From Verpa conica (lineage: Eukaryota > Ascomycota > Pezizomycetes > Pezizales > Morchellaceae): a DNA stretch of 64,000 bases. A program made the translations under genes and the position numbers. Every line of letters starts with the position of its first letter. The stretch's first letter is position 1. Shown one piece after another: positions 56,664-64,000 of the stretch. The notes under the pieces are model-generated. The model had not been told where the DNA came from and searched no databases. It saw only the letters and a program-made list of their open reading frames with translations. The DNA lies in contig JAUFSD010000025.1 in the NCBI GenBank assembly GCA_033030425.1, forward strand, positions 1,116,001 through 1,180,000, given 5' to 3'.

Positions 56664-58711
56664 CTACAACTTAAACCCACCGGTTACCTGCTTCTGGAAC
56701 ACCTGCTGAGGATCATACTTCTTTGAAATCTTCCTCAGTTTTGCCAGGTTTGCTTCACCATAGCTCTTCATGACCGGCTGGTCACCGGCAGCATCATTAA
56801 GGTATAGGAAATCTTCATCCACACCCAGTTCCTTGGCCTTGGCATCAACTGCGTCGAGGAACTCTTTGCAAGCCGTGATCATAAACTTGTCGTCCGATTC
56901 AAGAGCCCATTGAACACTTATGATCAACCCTATTACAAACAGTCAGAATCCTGATTTTGGTATGTATCAAAGCGGGGGGTAATAACTTACAAGATTGGGG
57001 TTTTCTTTGTGCGCCAAGAGGGTTGCCTCCAGTGGAGTTACCGGCATCGATTATGGCGACAGAGATGGGCTGGGAGGTGAAGACAAAACTCCCACCAGGA
57101 ATGGAGGCGAAGGTTGAGTTTGAAAAGGTCTGGTTGAAAAGGTCTGATGCCCACTTGAAGTGCTCGGCTGAAACACCAACTGACAAATCTCGAAATAGTT
57201 GCCTAGAGTAACCACAAGGGTCAGTATTCTCCTATCCTAAGGTATAGTAGCCGGGAAAGAACTTACCTCATTGGTGGCACAGTTGTCGCAGGACCGTAGG
57301 TATCAGCCGCAAGACTACTAAGTGTTCTGATTGTAGCACTATTCTGGACGGGAGCGGCGTCGAAGAAGGGTTGCAATGAGGACGGAGTGGAATTTTTCGC
57401 GTCTTGGTGGAAAACGGTAATTCTCGCGACATCATAGGCATCATTGAAAGCGCTAGCCGGTGCTTTGATGAAGCTGACAATGATAGCTGCCTTGGGGTCG
57501 GCAACCTGTCCCTCAGTCTGAAATTTGGTAATGGCTTCAAGAACTGCTGGGATCTGGGCAGGGACGAAGTATAAGTTTCCTCCCCAGATTAGACCCTTAT
57601 CTTTGGGGATTGCTTTCACATCGAAGCGAGTGACGATGCCTAAAATCGTTAGTATTTTGGCAGATTGCGAAGTTGGGCTACTGCATTAATCATACCAAAG
57701 TTGTTGCTGCCTCCTTTCAACGCCCACCATAAGTCTGAGTTCTTGCTAGCATTTGCATTCACGATACTACCATCACCGAGGACGACTTCGTAGTTCTTCA
57801 CATTGTCTGCTGCGAATCCTTCTGTTCCGGAGAAGTAAGACAGTCCACCTGAGGACATGGTTAGTAGATGACTCGGCGTACAGACGGAGAACAATGAATA
57901 ATACCTCCGGTAAGTAAACCACCAACACCTATAACACAATCAGTCAGTTGACGAGAAGACGTTAAGAGCACAGGAAGGTATACACACCAACCGGTGGAAC
58001 ACGGCCCCCTACTACCAAGAAACTCTTGGCTTCTAATGTTTCATACACATGACCCCATCGGTTTCCAGGGCCAATGCTAGCAATATTCTTGCTCGTGTCC
58101 AAGTTGATCTGGTTCAAATTCTCCAGGGAGAATAGAAGGCCTTCTTCCGTGCTAGCAATGTTTGGATCTAGTTCGAACCACAAGAATACGTCAGCCTTGG
58201 GCGCACGTGGGTGGAACATTATTGTTGCATGATGAGAGGCAACTAACCAGGAGAGTGACCGCCACTACGGATGGCAAACTGGGTGTTGAAGAAGTTTGCT
58301 ACTTTCACACCAATCGACGTTGCCTTTGTCGAACTAGGCGAGAAAATGCACGTTGCATTGAGCCATGCTCTGGTTGACCTGTGAATGCCGATTCATTAAC
58401 AACGGATCCTACCAACTATAGAATCACGAATTTAAATACCAGTTTATGTCTACTTTCGCCTGGTACGCCGATTCAGTTGGAAGATTTGTGCTGTTTGGGA
58501 ATATGAATTCAAGAACCTGGCAGGACAGGTCTTGGACACGCTTGTTTGACGAGCCTTGGTACGAGTCGACAAGAGCATTGACGTCTGTCTTTGATAGTCC
58601 GAGTTCTGTTGCAAACGTTCTCAAATCGCTCGAGGATTTAGCATTAACGAGACTTGATCTCCCCAAAGCGAGAGCAGACAAGATGGCAGCGGTAAAGGAA
58701 ATCGTCTTCAT
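56664..58711 (-). CDS. Secreted FAD-linked oxidoreductase (berberine-bridge-enzyme type)
   Basis: Eight exons: 58711-58440, 58378-58248, 58167-57988, 57928-57905, 57848-57696, 57639-57267, 57202-56991 and 56929-56664. They join in frame to about 536 residues. A signal peptide starts [16 protein letters not shown]. The FAD domain includes [10 protein letters not shown], whose His is the usual covalent flavin anchor, then [28 protein letters not shown] (joined across a 24-nt micro-exon), [20 protein letters not shown] and [14 protein letters not shown]. The C-terminus has the BBE block [17 protein letters not shown] and [10 protein letters not shown]. It is an extracellular flavoprotein oxidising sugars, alcohols or secondary metabolites. 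The second flavin-linking Cys common in BBE enzymes is not seen (VGVGG lacks it), so a single covalent link is likely. Substrate is unknown. Confidence 0.9.
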
Positions 58712-60625
58712 GATGTCGGAGTTTGAGGGCGTTGATATCAAACAGACTGGATAAAAACGGAGAATCGAGGTTTATATTTAATTCCCAAAGCCTATAGTAC
58801 CGCAGCCGGCTCCAAGCTTTTACACGTACCCGGAACACTAACCCCATATCTTGGGCTGAGCAAGGCTGGATCTTGCTCTCGTGTTCGATGAGATATTATG
58901 CATAGTTGTAATCAACGTGCATGCACAACGGGAAAGGCCGACCGGAATAAGCAAAGATTCGATAGCACAACATGAGTAAGTAGGGGTAAAGGCAGGGGTA
59001 TCAGGTTGGTTAGCTAGCCTTTTGAGATATATTGTACCCTAAGTTGAGTGTAATTGGCAATCTTTCACAAAGCCATGCGTTTCAGGTACTACTCTGTACT
59101 ACACCTACCCAACTTCACTCAAAAGAAGCATTTGGCTAGGATAGTGTACATCTCGCCCCTATTTCACTATCGTATTCGGTTTTGTTGGTATGACTTTTAG
59201 TATAGGGCTATAGAAATCCCTGCCCGAACCCTGGTGAGGCAACAGGCCGCGAAGAAATGTTGGACTATTCCCGTCTACCCAGTTCCTCTTCTGGGTATAT
59301 ACGTATAGTTGGTTGTCACGTGACACGGCGTTGCCGCGACATTGTGACGGCTCTACCGGAGTCAGCCGAGAGTACCCTTGTAAGACCCTGTGGACGTAGA
59401 GGTTAGACATCAGTAAACCGTTTATGCCCCGGATCTCCCTTCGTGCTTACCTGCTCTGATAACCCTAACTCGGGCTCTTCGTTGTCCTTGCCCAAGGCGT
59501 AGTATGACTCGTAGACCATAAGATTTACAGCCCAGTAACTATCCCAATGCCCACCGTATTCATTAAACCCCCATATGAACTCATCTTGGTGCATGACTGA
59601 TTATTCATCGGGAAAATAGGAACCCCTGACCACTGTGCCACCAGACTGGCCAGTGCTCTGTTTTCCTCTCAACCCTTCCCGCTGGTTTCTGCGCAACACG
59701 GCCTGCGATGGTCGATTAAAGTGCAGTCTTGATTACTGATAACGTTAATGACGTCTTTACCGGGCTAGAGGCTGGATGGTAGCCCGTGTGTAGGGTATTG
59801 TGCCGTACGCGAATACGCCGCGGCATGACAGACAACAGGGTTGCGTTGCTGTGGGCTGTGTCTCGTAAGGCCGTGCCGAAGTGGAACTGGACGGAATCTG
59901 CCCTACCGGTTCGGAGTATTTGTGGGCAGTTTTCGGGAGGGCAAGTTCCGAAGTCGTGGACTAAAGCGCGGGGGATTGTCCGGGTGCACTTCTGGGGATT
60001 ATTCGGCTATGCCAAGGTTATGTTTTTATTCTACGTACTACATGCATCCCTACGGTTGGAATCCTGGTAACTTGCATGCAATTAATGCCATACTGCATAG
60101 ATGAACAGTAATCAATGTTGGAATAGCCTAGTAGATAAGTTCTACTGACTCAAACTATCTCTAATTCTCCGTATATTATAGGAGTGCCCTAATATGGATA
60201 ATTGATGGAGATCGCGGGAGGGAAGTCACGTGCTTTGTGTTTATTATGTTGGGTTCAGGTAAGCCAACCTATAAGAATTTATGGCTTCTTCTGTTGAAGG
60301 GACTCTCTCTTTTAGATAATCAGCATCTTTTGCCGCATCACGAAATATAGGAAAACCGAGCGACCATCTATGAAGTTAACATCACCGTTAAGAACCAGCC
60401 GAAAAGAATCATGGTACTAGTATGAACAATAATAGGGGTTCGGAGCCGCGACAAAGAATAGAGATAAGAGCGCGAGTCAATATTGTGGATTACCAAGCTA
60501 TTCTTATGCTATAGCACAAGTTGTAAAACCGTTATGGAACGGGTAGGTGAGCAGGCCTTCTAATAGGCCAGCTCGGACAAATAAACCTTTTCTAAAGATA
60601 AAAAAATATAATGGCAGCCTATATT
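58712..60625. other. Gene-poor flank
   Basis: Apart from the tentative small gene at 59316-59594, I see nothing supportable. The left part is the promoter side of the FAD-oxidoreductase gene. Confidence 0.45.
59316..59594 (-). CDS. Possible small two-exon gene, unknown
   Basis: An ATG at 59594 opens 48 codons rich in aromatic and acidic residues (MHQDEFIWGFNEYGGHWDSY). They end exactly at a consensus GTAAGC donor after 59451. A CCACAG acceptor lies before 59387, and the joined frame runs 23 more codons to a TGA at 59316-59318, giving 71 residues. The intron (59388-59450) is 63 nt, typical here. I recognise no family. It could be a chance open frame or the remnant of a larger gene. Confidence 0.28.
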
Positions 60626-60661
60626 TCTTGGCATAAATAGCGATCTTGGCATAAATAGCGA
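60626..60661. repeat. Two-copy 18-bp tandem repeat
   Basis: The 18-nt unit tcttggcataaatagcga occurs twice in a row without mismatch, immediately left of the inverted-repeat element at 60673. Confidence 0.8.
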
Positions 60662-60672
60662 AGTACCGTAGC

Positions 60673-60859
60673 ACTCGATAAATCCAGACCGTTGCCGAGA
60701 GCGTGGCTTGCAATAATACGAGTATATTAAACCTACAGCAATTCCTTTGTATGTCAAACCGTGTGCTGAGGCCCTTTATTCTTCCAGACTTTTTATTTTG
60801 ATCCTAAACTGGGATAGCTTAGAAATAAGGCTCTCGGCAACGGTTTGGATTTATCGAGT
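60673..60859. mobile_element. MITE-like element with 30-bp terminal inverted repeats
   Basis: The left arm 60673-60702 begins actcgataaatcc and ends ccgttgccgagagc. The right arm 60830-60859 is its reverse complement with one mismatch in 30 positions. The 127 bp between them has no coding frame. Size (187 bp) and long TIRs fit a non-autonomous DNA transposon. I could not define a clean target-site duplication. Confidence 0.6.
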
Positions 60860-62676
60860 ACCTACTGTAAGTACCTACCAACTTAGAGGTACAGCCTGAG
60901 AAAGCCCATGAGACTCGGACCGTTGGAAGATGGAACACTCGATACCTCTTATTCTCTGTTCCCGTCGCTGATTAACTTAATAGCGTGCTCTTATACCTGG
61001 CGGAGACACCGATGGAATATGCCGGCTTTCTCAAGGTGAGAAAACACTACCCCGCGGACTTCCGCGGTTACCGCCTTTTTTTCCAAGAATTTACTTTTTG
61101 ATCTTGACTCTAATAAAAAAATTCTTGGCATCACTAATTCCTATGCCGGAAGAGTTTTAAACCACTCACTGCTGACAATGGCTACCGGGGAAATACTGTA
61201 GTTCATAGCTTTAATAGAAGCTGTACCGGAATAGAATTAAGTAGTTCAGCCCACGGACTGCAGTCCTCTCCCTTATTTTTATCAACATTGAGCGTATTAA
61301 TGTTCTCAAGGGATATAATAAGTAATTAAATTTATCTTGATGCTCGTATCTCAATCTTCCGCTTTGCTCCTGTTTGTCGGTCCGGCATGCAAGGTTTCTT
61401 GGAAGACAGGAAAGCACGGTTTCGGTGTGTTTAACAAAGAAAGACAGAAACCCATATTTGTATTGATGATAGGCAATGAATCCCCCTCTCAACTAGTAGA
61501 AAAATTCCCCTAGAACTTACGACGTGCGGTGACTTCCTCGGTTGTCTGCACACGGAGGAAAAATGAGAAAAAGTGTAGAAATTAAATTCCGAGAATGTAG
61601 CCTAGTTTTATTCATTGTCCATGTAGCTCTCAAGCGGGACACGAATGAAATAGTATGTATGGTAGGGAAATTTGATATTATGATTATAGGGTTAGGGTTT
61701 ACAGTAAAGTGGACTAAATTTACCTACAATTGAATAAACTCTTGGATCACAGGCTTTTAATGTGCTTGGTATCTATACCTATATGGCTATCTACTATTCA
61801 TAAGATATAATCGTGAGCGGGGCGGCTTCTATAGTGGAAACCGGCAGAGAAGAAAATACTTGGTAGCCTGTTTTGCTCGTAATTTAGTTGGAGGCCTGTA
61901 TATCTCCACCGGAAATCTGTCCAGCTAGCTTTACAAGTATTGGATGCTTCTGCTCTGCATAAGTCCCATATAAAGATGGCCTGGCTGTCTTCTGGTCATT
62001 ACTCGCTATTCAACAGTATTTCCATGTTATTCCCCGATAACGAAGTGTTAAATTTCTCTAAAAATACAGGAGAAGGTATATAGAAGCTAGAGGTATTTAT
62101 TATAGGGGTTACAGTTTTAGTAATATCCTCTGAAATATTCCGAAACGAGCAATAGGAAGTGTGTCTTCAGAATCTACACGATTAAGTGGCAGTACTACAA
62201 ACTGGTGAAACTATAATACTGTAGAATGACCCTCCATTGATGATTCTCAGTGAATAGTCTGTAAGTTTGTTACCTTAATAATTTATAATTACCAGATGCA
62301 GTTACTGTGAACTTCGTGTCAATGACTACCTTAAACCATTAGTTAACGGTGGGTCTAGAAACGACGCTAAAAGTATCCCCCTAAATTCCCTTTTTGTGTG
62401 CCTCAGTTATTGAGTATATCATTTATCTGATATTATTCTATCATAGTGGTACAATAATAAGTAGGTAAAATATTTACGTGGGAGGTCCCGCGAACCAGAG
62501 GTCATTCAGGCCTTACCTACCTTACTAGAATTAAGTCAGAGGGTCCTAAGCTCAACACAATAAACGGATCGGCAAAACTTTGGAGGATATAAATAAAGCC
62601 TGAGAATGATATGGTTGAGCTAATGAATAATAGGCCAAAGAGAAACTATTCCAGCGAAATCGTAAATGCACTTGCT
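60860..62676. other. Gene-poor AT-rich region
   Basis: No gene, RNA or repeat that I can delimit between the two inverted-repeat elements. Confidence 0.45.
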
Positions 62677-62828
62677 ATTATCCCATAACCCGGTGAAGCT
62701 GCCCCTTTTCCGTGGGGCCAAAGCTATGTGGCTAGACTTAGACTTCTACTCTTTTTCATAGGCTACTATACGTTGAGCTACTGCCACTTTGGGGAGGGGT
62801 AGCATTTTTCACCGAGTTATGGGATAAT
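62677..62828. mobile_element. Second MITE-like inverted-repeat element
   Basis: The left arm 62677-62697 (attatcccataacccggtg then aa) pairs with the right arm 62808-62828 with one mismatch in 21. Pairing continues inward imperfectly (gctgcccctt and ccaaag near 62698-62727 against ctttggggaggggtagc at 62788-62804). The total is about 152 bp with no coding frame. Its TIR sequence differs from that of the element at 60673, so it is another family. Confidence 0.5.
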
Positions 62829-64000
62829 GTCGAATTACATGTAAGGTCAATTCTCTGTATTGTTCCATCACTAAGCGGGGTCATGGAGTAGGCCAGGGTT
62901 TAGTAGGCCACCTATTCTCAAAGATCTGGGGCTAGGCCGAAATATATTAATGATCCTCGTGGTTGTAGCCGTGAATAAGTATGCTTGTTTCAAAATGACT
63001 TGAGTATGTGTTAGGTGTGTTGAGAAGTTGATGGCTAGGGCCAGCCTTATAGCTAGCGATCTAGATAAATTTGGAATAAATCTGCCCCACTCTATGTTGA
63101 TGCTATAGGTTGGAAATTGTCTATAAATCCCGGGCTATAGTGACTAGAGTTGATCACATATTATCACTCGGATTAGATGGCTGGTAGTAAGCGCGTTGGG
63201 ATAAGCGCGTCTTAGAAATTAAGGCAACCTACGATGACAACAACCACTCAACACATTGCACCTCCACCCTGCATTTCTGTATCTACAGCCGATTGGTCAC
63301 GCATGTGGATTCTGTTTTGGGTAGCTACGTTCACGTACTGCCCTAGGGTGCCAGCAAGCTGTTTCATTTCATTTCATATCACTCGTCAGCTAGTGATCTC
63401 GACTAGGTATCAAGCACCTCAGTTAACCTGAAATTCTAGGTAGCGTGCTTAGGCTGACGGCTGGAAACTGCGTAGTACATCTAGAGGCATAAATGGAAGC
63501 CTATACCGCCGGAGGAGCTGCCTATTGCGCCTTCGCAGTCTTCTCCCTTGTGCTTAGATCGAGCTGTCAGTAGGGATTAGAGGCAATGCTCAAAGGAGCA
63601 GCAGGGCTTACAGCTCCGCTCCATCCACTTATCACTGCTCGGGGTGTAATTAAGCTACCAACGCTTTCTTTTCTAGAAAATGCTAGAGGTAGGGGTATTC
63701 TGATTTACCCCATAAACTGGCGGAGTTATCCTTCTTGGGGCTTGAGTTTACTCTTATTGATACCTATATCATTGCGCTGGCTTAGCTGTCGCTCTACGCT
63801 AAGCCACCGCCACAAAAGGGGCTATGAGAAGCATGTGTGGCGATTCAAAGTAAGGGTATCTCTTGGGCGGAGAAACTGAATCTTGTCGCAAGCTGTGTGG
63901 GTTAATGGTGAGTTTGGTTCTGCGCTCCGCTCTCGCTCTCGCTGGCTGGAATCCGTGCTACCTCCTAGTTGCGTAACACGTACATACTCCAGGCGGAGGC
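62829..64000. other. Right-edge gene-poor region
   Basis: No supportable gene. A small hairpin with 8-bp arms (ggcttagc at 63779-63786 and gctaagcc at 63798-63805) is present. Open frames at 63234-63431 and 63586-63879 have no motif. Confidence 0.4.

Noticed and set aside
59786..60104. Two overlapping open frames of about 90 codons
   Set aside because: No domain, no splice logic and no second supporting exon.
61685..61700. Short TTAGGG-like units (also near 32195) suggesting a telomere
   Set aside because: Only one or two units each; not an array.
63586..63879. A 97-codon open frame at the right edge
   Set aside because: Composition looks random and it contains the small 63779-63805 hairpin; no motif.

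Overview
The window reads as nuclear DNA of a filamentous ascomycete (Pezizomycotina). Genes are interrupted by short GT-AG introns (about 35-170 nt). The gene content is typical of that group: a NACHT/ankyrin NLR-like protein, a HeLo-domain protein, a secreted AA9 monooxygenase, a CFEM-like GPI protein, a ferric reductase and an RG-rich Argonaute. Intergenic DNA is long and AT-rich. I cannot name the species; a gene-sparse lineage such as Pezizomycetes would fit, but that is inference.

Layout, left to right. 0.65-3 kb: ER transmembrane thioredoxin/PDI-like protein (+). 3.6-7.8 kb: nine-exon NLR-like receptor (-) with an N-terminal helical domain, NACHT, ankyrins and SPRY. 9.2-9.7 kb: acyl-CoA-binding protein (-). 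11.3-13.5 kb: tyrosyl-DNA phosphodiesterase 1 (+). 15.2-16.5 kb: aldo-keto reductase (-). 18.8-21.1 kb: methionine-permease-like transporter (-). 22.2-25.0 kb: ten-exon protein with a STAND-type N-terminus but no NTPase (+). 26.2-28.2 kb: GABA/choline-type permease (-). 29.7-30.5 kb: eroded relic of a paralogue of the next gene. 32.4-34.0 kb: HeLo-pseudokinase (-), head to head with a kinase-Sel1-ankyrin protein (+, 34.5-38.1 kb). 39.5-45.5 kb: small single-TM protein, ferric reductase and CFEM-like GPI protein, all (+). 47.1-48.3 kb: 7-TM protein (-). 48.9-52.7 kb: Argonaute (+). 55.4-56.2 kb: AA9 LPMO (+), convergent with a secreted BBE-type FAD oxidoreductase (-, 56.7-58.7 kb). 58.7-64 kb: gene-poor DNA with two MITE-like inverted-repeat elements.

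The most interesting locus is 32.4-38.1 kb. One promoter region of 472 bp separates a membrane-death-type HeLo domain fused to a catalytically broken kinase domain (the layout of animal MLKL) from a kinase fused to ankyrin repeats (the layout of RIPK4/ANKK1). With the NLR at 3.6-7.8 kb and the paralogue relic at 29.7-30.5 kb, this looks like a locus rich in cell-death and non-self-recognition genes. Kinase-to-effector signalling here is an inference from architecture only. Other groupings that make functional sense are the ferric reductase/CFEM neighbourhood (iron uptake) and the LPMO/FAD-oxidoreductase pair (secreted oxidative polysaccharide attack).

Multiexon models were built by hand: I required GT-AG junctions, frame continuity and recognisable protein motifs across each junction. 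The total coding lengths I summed are all multiples of three. The first Argonaute junction is unresolved and one 35-nt intron in the 22.2-25.0 kb gene is doubtful.
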